64,000 nucleotides of DNA from Taudactylus pleione (taxonomy: Eukaryota > Chordata > Amphibia > Anura > Myobatrachidae). The notes beneath the pieces are model-generated. The model did no database searches. It saw only the letters and a program-made list of their open reading frames with translations, and was not told where the DNA came from. The position numbers and the translations under genes are program-made. This document shows, one piece after another, positions 1-12,469 of the stretch. Each line of letters begins with the position of its first letter. The first letter of the stretch is position 1. Location: contig JAUIMM010000636.1 in the NCBI GenBank assembly GCA_031769625.1, positions 3,819,501 through 3,883,500 of the forward strand. Reading direction: 5' to 3'.

Positions 1-1632
1 ACCAACAAAGAAACAGCCAAGCAAATCTCTCAGATTCTTTGTTAGAAGCTTTATAATAAGGCAAAAATCTGTTCTGTGAATTGTGCTATGTGACTCTTTG
101 TGTAAGGTGGATATCTAACCTTATGCACTCCTGACATATAATAACGCTACGGATGTCATAGACATATTCTTTATTTACGGGAAATAACAAGTGATTGTGA
201 TTCAGAAGCATATTATTATTAGTGGAACATTTCAATTACAAAACTTGTCATGTAATAGTCTGAGAGTTGCGCCAAGTGCAGAGCGTTGGGTGATTTAGCC
301 ACAAGATATAAAATGACAATTTATTTAAAGGCAAAACCATATAATTATTTTTTTTAAATTGGCACTTTCAGTCTCGTATCTAAATAGGCAAAATCCTTGG
401 TGCAATGAGCTGGCTATTACATTTGGCCCCATATCTCACATAAAAGCTGATGTGATGTAATAAAAATATACTGTTGCATTACAAATATATATGTTTGTTA
501 CTGTATACACTGACAGAATTTAAGATGTTAGGTGTGTGTACAATGCAGTGTAGCTTATTACAGGCTGTTGTACTCTATCAGACATATGGAGACTTCCTGT
601 CCTGGTCTTCAAATGGCAACCATAAACTGACCAGGCCAATGGGAAAAGTGCCTGATGATTTGACACTGTTAGTGTGGGGAACAACAAGAGTGCATGGAAT
701 GTACTGTAATTCTTGGGCAATATTCTATTATCACACAAATTGAAGCATGTTATATTGCTCATACGAAAAATCTATCTGTCTATATACACAAGGATGAGTT
801 TTTCTAGATTTAAAGTTCAGTAGATTAGAAAAAATAAATCCATATATTTAATAAATTATTTAAGCAATTATGGTTACAATCTGAACCATTGAGCATAACA
901 TTGAGACGGTGGGCTTTATAGACAGGATTGTATATTTATAAATCCTGTAAACCACATAATCATTAAATAGTTCCATGAATATGCACTCTCCGGGAATATA
1001 GAGTCAGCCATACATGACTGCTCGAGTCCTGTTTGCACATGCAATCTTACAATGAGTGAATGCTATAATGTGTGCTGTAATTGAAGTAAACTGACAAATA
1101 CTGTAGGAAAGATAAGAATACCTTTGAAGAATGGAGGGTTCTGATATCATAGCAATTATCTTCTGCTATATATTTATCACTTGCCATGAAAAATGGGCCA
1201 CTCATGCATGTAATGTCTGCATGGTAAAGTTTAAGCCTTCAGCATAATAGAAGAGTTTGTTTGGTTTCTCTCTCACTTAACGAATGAGGATCAAGTGCAT
1301 TGAATTAAAAATTAGATATTCACATGTATCTTTTTTTTTGTAGGGAAATTTAACAAGTACTGTATAGTCCAATAATGCTGAGCGTAGCAATTTATGAACA
1401 ATTAAAGCCCAAGTGATCTGCAGTAGAGATTAGTGACGTAGTTATTTTATTAGCCCATTTGATTCTTGATATTTCTTTTACCACAACAAAAAAACAATAT
1501 AGAAGAAAGTTGGAGCATGTGGAGGGGCAGAAAGGGGAGTAGCAGAGAGAGAATGAAGGAAGGGGGAGAAGAAAACGGAAGAGGGAGAAACAGGAGGGCA
1601 GATGGAAGAGGTTGTGTAGAGATGAGAGAAGG
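1..1632. other. Intronic sequence, no gene seen
   Basis: AT-rich sequence with short non-conserved open frames and no recognisable exon, RNA gene or repeat boundary. A purine-rich stretch from about 1500 leads into the minisatellite that follows. If the teneurin exon at 22956 is correctly read, this is part of its upstream intron. Confidence 0.5.
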
Positions 1633-1876
1633 GGAGGAGCAGTTGTGGAGTGGAGGGGAGCCAGCCAGATTATCAGGGAGGAGGAGCAATAGTGGAGTGG
1701 AGGGGAGCCAGCCAGATTATCATGGAGGAGGAGCAGTAGTGGAGTGGAGGGGAGCCAGCCAGATTATCAGGGAGGAGGAGCAGTAGTGGAGTGGAGGGGA
1801 GCCAGCCAGATAATCAGGGAGGAGGAGCAGTTGTGGAGTGGAGGGGAGCCAGCCAGATTATCAGGGAGGAGGAGCA
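1633..1876. repeat. 47-bp purine-rich minisatellite, about 5 copies
   Basis: A GA-rich unit containing GTGGAGTGGAGGGGAGCCAG recurs with that motif at 1645, 1692, 1739, 1786 and 1833, an exact 47-bp period. Copies differ by a few substitutions. Open frames across it on both strands are by-products of the repeat. Confidence 0.92.
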
Positions 1877-4496
1877 GAGATCACTCCCCTGGGACTGATC
1901 TTTCATGTTAGAGGCAGGAAATTTATAATGGGACCAGTCACCAGAGAATGAAGCAATGCCAGAGCTAGACTCCATTAATTTGAGGTTCGTTTGACCAGAT
2001 CACTGGACACCCACCCCCTCTATCAATGGCAGCACAGCTGAGGATGCATGCAACCCCCCTGATTCCATGGCTTGTGTGCACTGTGCAGCCCATTGGTAGA
2101 TACACCACTGTCATAAAACCTATACCATTTGTACATTTAGAGATTTTTCTAAATAATAAAGATGTAATTGTGGCTTTTTCCCATGCATACCTGGCATTTA
2201 TTCAGTACTGCTTGCCACAAATTATCAACAATTAGATTGAGCAATATGAACATGTTAGGCCAAGATGCGTGCACATTTGTCCATGTGTGGGGTGAAAACT
2301 ATCAATTTTCTCTTTACACATATCTTCAGAATCTATCTGACATTCAGTTTAATCAGTCATTTGACACCCACAGATTGCTCCACTATATGGCAATACTTTT
2401 GACGTTATGCATGCAACTAAAACATCCAAATTACTAGATCTATACACTTAAGCCAAACAAATGAATGGCTACATTTGCTAAACCTTATTTGATCAACTGG
2501 TAAAATAACCATATCTTCTGGTCTGTGGCCAAAGGGAACCATACAACATGAAAGGTTTGATAGCTGAGGACAATAACTTGCAGTAAAATACACTGACAAG
2601 CACAGTACTGTACTGGGAACTGTTATATATACATATGTCAATTTAACAAAATGATGTTTCATTTTGGATTTACTTTTATTTCAGTGACCCTTTTAAATTC
2701 CTTCACTCAAGGAGGAAGATTTCCTTTTCAAGGAAAGTAATAATTAGAAAATGTCACACTACTTTCATCTTGTTAAAAAAAAAAATAGACAGTGCTAAAT
2801 TAATTGAAAGAATAATAGTTGTTAAAAATGTATTTTATCACCTGTAACTGTGGCTAAATTATTTGTTTGTCATTTGGGTATAAAAAGTGACATCATTTTA
2901 ATCAACTGGATTTGCTGAACAACAGCACCCAAGGCGCAATCTCACAATTGTATGTTTTGACTCCAATCTGAAGATTATTGATAAAGGGTCATTCACACTC
3001 ATAGGCATGCCATTCTGCTTTCCTGAGGCAGCAGGTAGAATGAACCCCCTCATAGCCCTTACTAACTACAGTACCAGAAAAGCATTTGTATGAGTTGAGC
3101 ACTTTTTACACTTGTAAGCTAGGGAATTACCACAAATTTAGAGTTGAGCCAAACAATCTGAAATAAATTATTTCTTTAAGCATTCTCCCAGACTGGTATT
3201 GGAGACAGCTACTGTAACTTAGGTTGGCTCATATAGTGGGTTCTTCCAGGTCAAAATATGACTTGATTGCAGCACTTGATACTTGGAGGAGGAAAGTGCT
3301 TTCATTGCAGCGGCCAAAACTAGTAGACACTGTACTGTAATTTGAAATCAGCTTTAGGAGGAAGTGTGTATGAGATTTGTTACCTTATTATAGAGAAGCT
3401 ACAGAATAGGATCTCTGGGGACAAAAGCACTGTAAATAAAAATGTATAGGATTTGAGATAACATAGTTCTTAAAAAGGAAACCTACCTTCACAGTTTCTA
3501 AACTGATATCACGTTTTTGCTTTCACTTACCATGTTACGCTAAGTCTCCAGGCTTTGGATGACAATCATCTATCTGTCTCTATGAAATCGGGAATGCAAT
3601 CTAATAGTGCAGGAAACAACTTCAGCAGATCCAAGAGGGCAAAGTTTGTATTTGTTTGATGTTACATATCCTTTGTAAAAGCCAAACCTCTATATATGAT
3701 ATGCTTCAACTTCATTATTCCTTATTTTTCTGTTGTTGGGGTTGCATTAATATTGAACCAGACAACAATCAGTAAAAAAATATAATATTTTACATAGTGA
3801 AAAACACTAAAACTTTACTTCAAATAACTTAAAATAATGATTGTTCTGTCGTAAAGTACAACAAGCAGAGATAGCTGAACAAGTCACATGTTACCATGGT
3901 TTCAGTGATCCTGTGTTTGCAAAGCAAAATGAATAAATAATTATAGGGATGCATAAATCACTTCTCTGTCATTGCAGATTTGTCTTGGGCATAATGCCGT
4001 GTTCTACTCAGAATGATTATACACAAGGTCCCCTTAATATTTCATTTATTATGAACATAACATCATTTTAAAATAATCTGGACTTTGCTTTGTCTCCAAT
4101 TTGGACCATTTTATAGCCCAAAATTGATGACTTAATTTTCTGTGAATGAACTTAACCAGTATATAAACATAAAGCTTAATTATATATTTTAGTATATCAT
4201 ACAGATATCAAGTTTATATAGGGGTTGATATCAATGTTATGGTTTTAATGTATATATTTAGGAATTTAAATGTTATTATGTATGGAATGCACTGTTTATC
4301 ATACATTACATGGATATTATTAGACACAGATGAGTTGTTTCATCATGTAAAAGTAGCCTGAGTACCTTTTCTGTAATAATTTATGGTAAAAGGTTCACTG
4401 TTCTTAGGTCCTCCAAGTAGAAACTCCATTCCAGCTGCTTCGTGGGTTCTCTCAGGCAGTGTGAGAAAACACTGGTACCATGGGTTCAGTCTAGGA
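1877..4496. other. Intronic sequence, no gene seen
   Basis: AT-rich, no long open frame, no clear inverted-repeat ends, no recognisable protein similarity. Nothing I can support as a feature. Confidence 0.45.
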
Positions 4497-4600
4497 CAGT
4501 GGTTCCCAAACTTTTTTGAATCACGGCACCCTGGCACCACTAGGGTGTTGTGACCCTAACCTTGACAAAAGTAGGTGCTGTACAATTCTGCTCAGATGGT
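4497..4600 (+). mobile_element. hAT/Charlie-type terminus, fragment
   Basis: The sequence starting CAGTGGTTCCCAAAC resembles the terminal inverted repeat shared by many hAT-Charlie elements; the element at 29127 starts almost the same way. No partner terminus was found, so this is probably a truncated copy. The right limit is arbitrary. Confidence 0.4.
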
Positions 4601-4754
4601 GAACTGATGAGCCCCGAACTGTGGAACTCTCCTGGGCTTCAATTATAATTTTCCTCTTCCAGGCCCTACAACTGCTTTGATAGTTCTTTGCAAGTTATAG
4701 TGACCACAGAACTCACTGTTTACAAATATATTATAAATATATCACTTGTGGGAG

Positions 4755-5570
4755 CATAGGAGTATTTATAATGGGTGCACATGCCGTGCATGGCATGTGC
4801 ACCCTTGCAACTTACCTTACTATCTTCTCAGGTACATCTTTCACAGTGAAGGCAAAGACTCTGAAACTGTGCCAGCTCTCTGGTGCGCAGGGCCGGCGCA
4901 TTATGGTAGGCGAGGTACAAGAGGGCGCTGGGCTGGAAAGGTGCCTTCCCCACTCTGCTATGCCAGCCATTCTTTCATGTAGCTTCCTGCTCTGTGGGTC
5001 CTGGTATCTCCTCTCTGTGTCTGATCACATCTCCTCCCCTTTCCCCATCACCTCTTCTGCCAGGGCCACCTCCTCTTCTGACCCTAAGCACCTTTAGTCA
5101 TATTCTCCTTAATTGAACACATTTCAAAATACTGTCATAGATGGGACTCAAACCTGTCACCTCACACTTCACAGTCAAACAGCTTACTGATGGAGCCATT
5201 TGCTCCTACAATGAAAGCCTGTGAATTCTAACTATATGAAGCCACTTCACATTCTCCTTAATTTACAATACAGTCATACTGTATCTAGGATTTGAACCTA
5301 TCACCCCACACTTTATAGTCAGACACTTTAGCATTTGTTCCTGCATTAGGAATGTATGAATGCTAACTATATGAGGGCGCAAATTTACAGTTTGAAGGGG
5401 TCGCCAAACACCCTAGCACCAGCCCTGCTTGTGCACATGCCCCATCCTCCTGAATATCACTGGAAAGATGGCGCCACGGAGGAGGAGGGACCCACTTGCC
5501 GGCACAAGATGCAAAACTTGGGGGGGCACTGTTCAGAGGAGGGCCCCCCTTGGGCATTAACATGCCCCTG
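4755..5570. mobile_element. Non-autonomous hAT element with 8-bp target duplication
   Basis: The 8-mer TGTGGGAG lies directly before (4747-4754) and after (5571-5578) this 816-bp block. The ends are inverted: the left begins CATAGGAGTATTTATAATGG and the right ends CATGCCCCTG. An 8-bp duplication and CA(G)GGGC-like ends are hAT hallmarks. The left terminus resembles the right terminus of the 232-bp element at 16151, so they may be relatives. No transposase is coded. The interior holds a duplicated tRNA-like segment. Confidence 0.8.
5090..5360 (-). repeat. Two tandem copies of a tRNA-like (SINE head-like) unit
   Basis: A unit of about 150 bp is repeated, each copy starting with CATTCTCCTTAATT or a close variant (near 5099 and 5249). 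On the minus strand each carries a box-B-like motif (GGTTTGAGTCC in one, GGTTCAAATCC in the other) preceded by a box-A-like stretch (TGGCTCCATCAG). This is the internal promoter layout of a tRNA or tRNA-derived SINE. It cannot be folded convincingly into a complete tRNA, so it is annotated as a repeat. Confidence 0.5.
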
Positions 5571-5578
5571 TGTGGGAG

Positions 5579-6817
5579 ACTATACATACATTAATATCAC
5601 TTATGTATTATATACAAATTATAGTCTCTGGTTTCTCAAAATCCTAGAAATATGTTGGTATGAGTTGTTCAAGTCCATGCAGAAAAAAACTGTACAAAAT
5701 TGTCAAGCTACATTAATCAGACATGATTCATCCCAGTTTTCATGTTGAATACTATAATATAAAACCTTAGTTCTATAATATCATCCATAGAGATATTATC
5801 TACATGAGATCTAACTGTATAATATATATGATATATGCATGAAAAGTACAAAAAATATTACTGAATGTCATTTGCCCTGATGAATCTGGAGCTGAATTAA
5901 TTAAGATAAATTATGCTCTTGCTTTTTATAGCAATTAAATAATCTGGCTGTAATAAGAACAATTACAGTGGCAGTACTGATGTAAAATCTACACAAATGG
6001 GTTTTGTCATTTCACTGTTCTTTGCAATATTTTAGAATTCTTCAAGCAGACACTGTTCTCATCGTCAGGAGAAGAGCAATGTAGAGAAAAAATGTCTTAG
6101 CCACTTTATAATTGTTAGGGAAAGATGTTTAAATTAATCAAGTTGTCCCCTTTGCCTGGTTCTTCATTTTTCAGCCATGTATTAAACATCTTCATAAAGC
6201 ATCAGTCTGCATTCAATTACACCAAATAATGTGAGTATTAGGTGTAAAACTTGGCCATCAAGACAGGAGATTAAACAGATTTTGTATAGGGTTAAATAGT
6301 GACCAAAAATATTTACAGTACTTGCCAAAAAATCACATATTCTAAGGTTTTTTTATTTATTGGTTATTTATTAAATTGTTATGATCAGAGAGCATCTATA
6401 TCATCATTTATAAATGAAGAGTTGTGCGACATGTCCCCCTCTGTTAACCGTACATATTATTACCATATATTCTTTTATTTATGACGTTTAATCATATTCT
6501 GCATACATAAATAAGGAATGGCCCATGTACGATGAACACGTCATGGTGCTTTGTTTATAAGATCCTAGGTTCCACAGCATATGGGAATACAATGAGGTAA
6601 GGATGATTACAAGTTTTTTGAGGGAGGGGATTTGTGATAAATATAATAAATCACTTTGGAAAATAGCATAGCCAAGAACCCTGGCCCCATTACACAATCA
6701 CACTTAAAACCCCTATCAGACAATCCTTGTCCCAGCAGTATCACTTGTTTGCCACTGTGTCGTATTCTTGCAGTTTCTCATTCAAAAATGATATGCCAGT
6801 TTTTTAATGATAATATT
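5579..6817. other. Intronic sequence, no gene seen
   Basis: AT-rich, no conserved open frame, no clear repeat ends. It ends at the TA that forms the left target duplication of the Tc1 element. Confidence 0.45.
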
Positions 6818-6819
6818 TA

Positions 6820-8364
6820 CAGCCATGGCCAAAAGTTTAGAGAATGACACAAGTATTGGTTTTCACAAAGTTTGCTGCTTCAGTGTTTTTAGACCTTTTT
6901 GTCAGATATTACTATAGTAAAATTACAAGCATTTCATAAGTGTCAAAGGCTTTTATTGACAATTACATTAAGTTTATGCAAAGAGTCAATATTTGCAGTG
7001 TTGACCCTTCTTTTTCAAGACCTCGGCAATTCGCTGTGGCATGCTGTCAATCAAATTCTTGGCCACATACTAACTGATGGGCAGTTAGTATGTGGCACAG
7101 ATTATTCTTGCCTAATCAATGCTTGGAGTTTGTCAGAATTTGTGGGTTTTAGTTTGTCCACCATCCTCTTGAGGCTTGACCACACGTTCTCAATGGGATT
7201 AAGGTCTGGGGAGTTTCCTGGCCATGGACCCAAAATTTCGATGTTGTGTTCCCCGAGCCACTTAGTTATCACTTTTGTCTTATGGCAAGGTGCTCCATCA
7301 TGCCGGAAAAGGCATTGTTCGTCACCAAACTGTTCTTGGATGGTTGGGAGAAGTTGCTCTTGGAGGATGTTTTAGTACCATTCTTTATTCATGGCTGTGT
7401 TCTTAGGCAAAATTGCGAGTGAGCCCACTCCCTTGGCTGAGAAGCAACCAACACATGAATGGTCTCAGGATGCTTTACTGTTGGCATGGTAGCGCTCACC
7501 TTTCCTTCTCCAAACAAGCCAAACAATCTGAAAGGGGATTCATCAGAGAAAATAACTTTACCCCAGTCCTCAGCAGTCCAATTCCTGTACCTTTTGCAGA
7601 ATATCAGTCTGTCCCTGATGTTTTTCCTGTAGAGACGTGGCTTCTTTGCTGCCCTTCTTGACACCAGGTTATCCTCCAAAGGTCTTTGCCTCACTGTACG
7701 TGAAGATGCACTCACACCTGCCTGCTGTCATTTCTGAGCAAGCTCTGCACTGGTGGTGCCCCGATCCTGCAGCTGAATCAACTTTAGAAGACGGTCCTGA
7801 TGCTTGCTGGATGTTTTTGGGTGCCTTGAAGCCTTCTTCACAATTATTGAACCTCTCTGGTGGAAGTTCTTGATGATCCGATAAATGGTTGATTTAGGTG
7901 CAATCTTACTAACAGCAATATCCTTGCCTGTGAAGCCCTTTTTTGTGCAAAGCAATGATGACTGCATGTGTTTGCTTGCAGGTAACCCTGGTTAACAGCG
8001 GAAGATCAATGATTTCAAGCTCCACCCTCCTTTTAAAGCTTCCAGTCTGTTATTCTAACTCAGTCGGCATGACAGAGTGATCTCCAGCCTTGTCCTAGTC
8101 AACACTCTCACCTGTGTTAACAAGAGAATCACTGACATGATGTCAACTGGCCCTTTTGTGGCAGGGCTGAAATGCAGTGGAAATGTTGTTTTTGAGATTA
8201 AGTTCATTGTCATGGCAAAGAGGGACTTTGCAATTAATTGCAATTCATCTGAACACTCTTCATGACATTCTGGAGTATATGCAAATTGCCATCATAAAAA
8301 CTGAAGCAACAGACTTCATGAAATTCAATACTTGTGTCATTCTCAAAACTTTTGGCCATGGCTG
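6820..8364 (-). mobile_element. Tc1-family DNA transposon, full length but decayed
   Basis: A 1545-bp element bounded by inverted terminal repeats: CAGCCATGGCCAAAAGTTTA at the left and its near-perfect complement (ending TTTTGGCCATGGCTG) at the right, the similarity running about 40 bp. Each end is flanked by TA (6818-6819 and 8365-8366), the Tc1/mariner target duplication. The length is normal for Tc1 elements of fish and frogs. The transposase lies on the minus strand and is broken. Confidence 0.95.
6990..7967 (-). pseudogene. Tc1-like DDE transposase, disrupted
   Basis: Minus-strand reading from 7967 down shows the Tc1 layout. An N-terminal paired-like helix-turn-helix region (7728-7967, with APKSTIYRIIKNF) is followed by a second DNA-binding segment (VSRRAAKKPRLYRKNIRDRL), then the catalytic core. 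The first catalytic Asp is in IFSDESPF (near 7540), the second in FRHDGAPCHK (near 7290), and the Glu in NPIENVW (near 7190), so the DD34E triad is still readable. The protein is split over at least three frames: breaks fall near 7720 and 7390, and the C-terminal third near 7070-7110 has a small repeated insertion. It cannot make a full transposase of about 340 residues. The family is certain; the exact limits are not. Confidence 0.93.
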
Positions 8365-8366
8365 TA

Positions 8367-11023
8367 GACAAATTGGGGATCTTGAATAAATTTACAAAAC
8401 TAATTGTGGTAATTTCACTCAGAGAGCAACAGATGAAATTAATTGAAGTCTTGTCCACAAACTCACTGACAACATATTGCTGCACAAGGGATTATTCTGG
8501 AACTACTATAATTCCTATTACTGTGCCACAGAGTAAATATCCACAGATGTATAAGATTTACAACTGTTTATATGGCTCTAGCCGGTATTGCATGCAATTT
8601 ATGCAGTCTCTGCATTGTCGTAGATCAAAGCTAGCCATTCTAAATTCTGTTTATTACCTATGATAGGCACACCCATGTGTGTAATTTGTGACAGCCTAAT
8701 GTTTACTGGGGGCAGTAAGATATACTGAATTAATTAACAATCTTTTAACAGATCTAACAAAACTCTAGATCAGTGGTTTTATTGTGTTGGTGGTTTTACT
8801 ATTGAGTACATTTACAATATTTATGCTTTATAGTGTCCACTTGATTAATACAGATATTTTTAAAATTTAGCTTGGATGCAATTTTACCCACTGCCTGCAG
8901 GTGGTGTCACACTGGGGCATTTAACTTTATTATGAAAGAGCAGCATGTAACTGCTATTAATTAAAATGTTTAATTTCTGTGAGTAAAAAATACGAGGCTG
9001 GTCACAAATGCATTTTTGTCACTAGTGCATCTCTAAAAATGATGTGTTTGGACTAGTCTCCAGTGTGCTCAGTAACAATTGAGATCCATTATATTTGAGC
9101 AGACCCTGCCACACAAAATGCTTTAAGTGCTCATTATATGCTGTGAGCTGTAAATGGGCTGTAATAAAAACTGCAATGAAAATTAGACATGGGCGCTGAT
9201 TGGATCATTATTGAGAGTATTGGAAAAAGCATTCAGCACATGACAGATATTGGTCTGTGCATGCGATCATTTATCAACCACACTAATGTACCCTGGTGTA
9301 TGCTGGTCTAGCCACCCTCTCTGTGCATGGCTGACTCTCATCCAATCTGCCCACTCACTTTAATGACCAAACTCGACGATATTTCTCAATGCTTGGCCAG
9401 AGCGACATGATTGTCCCATGTTTACTGGGTCCATAATAAAATGTTCAAACTGTAATTTGACATTAGGAAGGTTAAAGGAGGTTATGGCATATACAGCAGG
9501 ATACAGCTAAGCATCATCTCTTACCGTTAATGTATTGTTGTCCTCTAGATGAGTGCTCTGCAATTATATTGTCTATTGGCCTAATTCAGGGATGTAAGTA
9601 AATTCGATATTTACGTACATCTCCAATGTTTGCAGATCTACGCAAGCCCTGGGGCTGTACTGCACATGTGCAGATCTGTTTCAGCAATGTTACACACAGT
9701 GCCCCAAAAGTTATGAGTAGTCCCTTCCTTGGAATGACACCGCAATGGAATGACATATTATTTTCCCAATAACACTTTTATGATGTGCTTTCCACTCTAC
9801 CATTATTTTACTTACTGTCCTTTTTACAAGATGAATCTGAAATATAATAGGAGTCTGTCAACAAAACTCATTATAAGAAGACAAAGTAGCTACCTGTGCC
9901 ACGGTTTGCAGCCTGTGAATCCCAGATGGAAGTGGGAAAGTGGTTCACACTCGAAATTGTTTACCTGGGTTATCAGGGTCGGATATTTGGGGCATGTTGC
10001 TTCTTTCATGCTGCCCTCCCTCATATTGCAAGAGAAGAACAGTGGAAAAAGCAATCCCATACTTGAGCACTCTTTCAGCGTTAGACATATCTGCAGACTG
10101 ATTGCAAATTTGACAGTGGAAATGGATATATTTGTTCACTGCGCTTTGCAGTCTGTTTTTGTTTTTTGTCTAAATCTCTGGGTGGCTTTAGTTGTGACTT
10201 GTAACTTTTGCTGCGTTTTAGCAAGGAAAGGAAAAATGGAAAAGTACTATAAATGTAAATGTAAAATATACAGCACATTCTGTCTTTTTGAAATTGTTGG
10301 TGTGAAAGAACCCAACAGTTCCTTATTTAAACAAGGTCTGCTTCAACCTTGATTGACTTGCAGTAAATTGCCTGGTATGAGAGGTAAAAGGAAGTTGATA
10401 GAAAAATGGCAATCAGCACCAAATGTATCCAGTGTATGAATGACAGGTACCAGAGATGTGCTGGAGTAAGATAAATTTGCAAGAGTGGCCTCTCCTGACA
10501 GCTTCAGAGATAGGAAATTGTGCTCGTTAATTTATAACTGAATCCTTGTCATTTAGGGTCAAGAATCAACTAATTGCATAAACAAAATTAAGATTCTTTT
10601 CCGACATTTTGATACTTCTGTTGTCAGGCGTAATTATTATAATAAAATAAAAATGTTTAGGAGATTTCTTATTATGGATGCAAATTGAAATCAACTCTCT
10701 GGAAGATTCCATGTCATTGAACATGAGCAACCTTTTAATTTCAAAACAATATTCCACTCATAGACTGAGAGCTGCTCATTAGCATATCTTTCAGATCTCT
10801 TTTAGATTGTATTTTGTTTGTATGTACAGTACATTAGCAATGATCCCGCCCACAGCCTCCTTTCCTGGATTGTTGCTATAACTTATTATCTGAAATATTT
10901 TACAAAGAAACTAGAAGGGTCAGAATTCCATTACATGAAATGTAAGTGGTGTGTCTCCTGGTGTTTCCCAGTGCAACATTGATGAAAGTGGATTTTTTCT
11001 TCCTATTGCTTTAAAAAACATTG
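8367..11023. other. Intronic sequence with one possible MITE end
   Basis: No exon recognised. A frame of 200 codons (9750-10352) has no recognisable domain and biased, non-repetitive but frog-intron-like composition, so it is treated as chance. Near 9578 GGCCTAATTCAGGG resembles the terminus of the CCTGATTCAG MITE family seen at 25463, 31244 and 57281, but no matching right end was found. Confidence 0.45.
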
Positions 11024-11592
11024 GGGGCCAAATGTAATAGGGTGAGTGTTTAGAAAAGTGAGAGTTTTCTCCCACTTAATTAAACTTGGCCAATGTAATA
11101 GAGTTCGAGAACAAAGCAACAGAGCAAACTTGCATGTTTTCAGACTCAAAAAACTCTTACGATTTAAAATCTCATCCAGATGTTTTCCCATTTTGAAGAT
11201 AAACAGCACTGAGATCGTGGGTTCGATACCCACTCCGGCCCTAACTGTGTGGAGTTTGTATATTCTCCCTGTGCTTGCGTGGTTTTCCTCCGGGTGCTCC
11301 GATTTCCTCCCACACTCCAAAAATATACTGGTAGGTTAATTGGCTCCCAACAAAAATTACCCCTAATGTGTATGTGTGTGTACATGTGGTAGGGAACATA
11401 GATTGTAAGCTCCACTGGGGCAGGGACTGATGTGAATGGCCAAATATTCTCTGTAAAAGCGCTGCGGAATATGTGTGCGCTATATAAATAACTGGTAATA
11501 AAATAAATAACTAAGATAAAACTTGACCAATGTGAGAGTTTAATGCTAAACTTTCACATTTTCTAAACTCTCACCCTATTATATTTGGCCCT
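11024..11592. mobile_element. MITE with GGGCCAAAT termini, carrying a nested SINE
   Basis: The left end GGGGCCAAATGTAATAGGGT and the right end, ending AATATAATAGGG-complement then TTTGGCCCT, are inverted copies, and the similarity continues inwards through TGAGTGTTTAGAAAA. The interior is interrupted by a SINE (11205-11510), so the original element was about 260 bp. The target duplication is not clear. Confidence 0.75.
11205..11510 (+). mobile_element. tRNA-derived SINE (V-SINE-like core, L2/CR1-like tail)
   Basis: The left part has a box-B-like motif (GTGGGTTCGATACCC). A conserved central stretch follows (TGGTTTTCCTCCGGGTGCTC, then TCCTCCCACACTCCAAA), and the end is a LINE-type 3' tail (GTAAGCTCC ... 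GGGGCAGGGACTGATG ... GCGCTATATAAATAA). Such a tRNA head, shared core and LINE-like tail defines SINEs of the V-SINE/core-SINE kind. The 5' end of the tRNA head is not complete. The family name is from memory and should be treated as approximate. Confidence 0.7.
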
Positions 11593-12174
11593 GGGTTTGA
11601 AATGTTACCAATGAAAAAGCCGTCACCCTTCCTCCAGTATAATGATGAGGATAAAAAGTATGATGTTTACCACTAGTACTGTGTGGCATCAAGAAGGGGT
11701 CTCACTATTGGTGACAATATTGCGGTGTATGGGGCACTGGCGCATCAGAGCTGGCCAGATTGTGGAGAGTGACTGCATGGGCCAATAGTTTGCTGAATCT
11801 ATGTGCACAGCTTGGATGGGGTCAACGCTATAATTCCACCTACTCTAGGCTAGATGAAGTCATTAGCAGAGGCTGCATGCAGCCTAAAAGGGTCCCTAAA
11901 GTGCGACCATATTTGGAGTTCTGGTACAATGGATAGTAATTCAGGCTGCTAACCATCTTTCTATGTTCTTGTGTTTGTCCTTTCATGCTCTGGAAACAGG
12001 GGCATACATTAATGTAACCATTGATTCAACAGTTGGTTTGATCTGTTGAACTATACATCCTACATCCTTAATAACATATATCCTAAATAACAGAATTCGA
12101 GTATGAACACTGATGATGAACTTCATAATCCATTAAACATTGTACTGTCCATATGTGTTATACATCACTCAAAC
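11593..12174. other. Intronic sequence, no gene seen
   Basis: No open frame or repeat boundary of note. Confidence 0.4.
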
Positions 12175-12348
12175 GGGTAATTTACGAAGTGTCAGGTTGC
12201 AAAACCCAACACTTCTGTTTGTGTTTATGCCTGATATTTAAAAGGGCAGTGCTTTTACTTGAAAGTAACACACGGCTAGTAAAACCACTGCTCTTTTAAA
12301 TATCGGTCATAAACACAAAAATAACCCAACACTTCATAAATAAACCCC
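12175..12348. mobile_element. Palindromic MITE (foldback), about 174 bp
   Basis: The left half (GGGTAATTTACGAAGTGT ... GTTTATGCCTGATATTTAAA ... GCAGTGCTTTTACT) is the inverted, slightly diverged copy of the right half (AGTAAAACCACTGCTC ... TTTAAATATCGGTCATAAAC ... ACACTTCATAAATAAACCCC). The spacer between arms is about 20 bp. No coding capacity. Confidence 0.8.
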
Positions 12349-12469
12349 ATGATCTATTTTAGGGCTGGGTGTATTAAAGTAATTTTGTCATAAAACTTCT
12401 GAAATATTGGTTTTACCACATCTGTGTACATCCTCATATGTAAGAATAGGGACCACAGCAGATATCAGA

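Noticed and set aside
5130..5215. Possible tRNA gene on the minus strand
   Set aside because: Box A and B-like words are present but a complete cloverleaf with acceptor stem could not be formed, and the unit is tandemly duplicated inside a hAT element.
9750..10352. 200-codon open frame
   Set aside because: No recognisable domain, no splice-flanked structure and another open frame on the opposite strand; probably chance.
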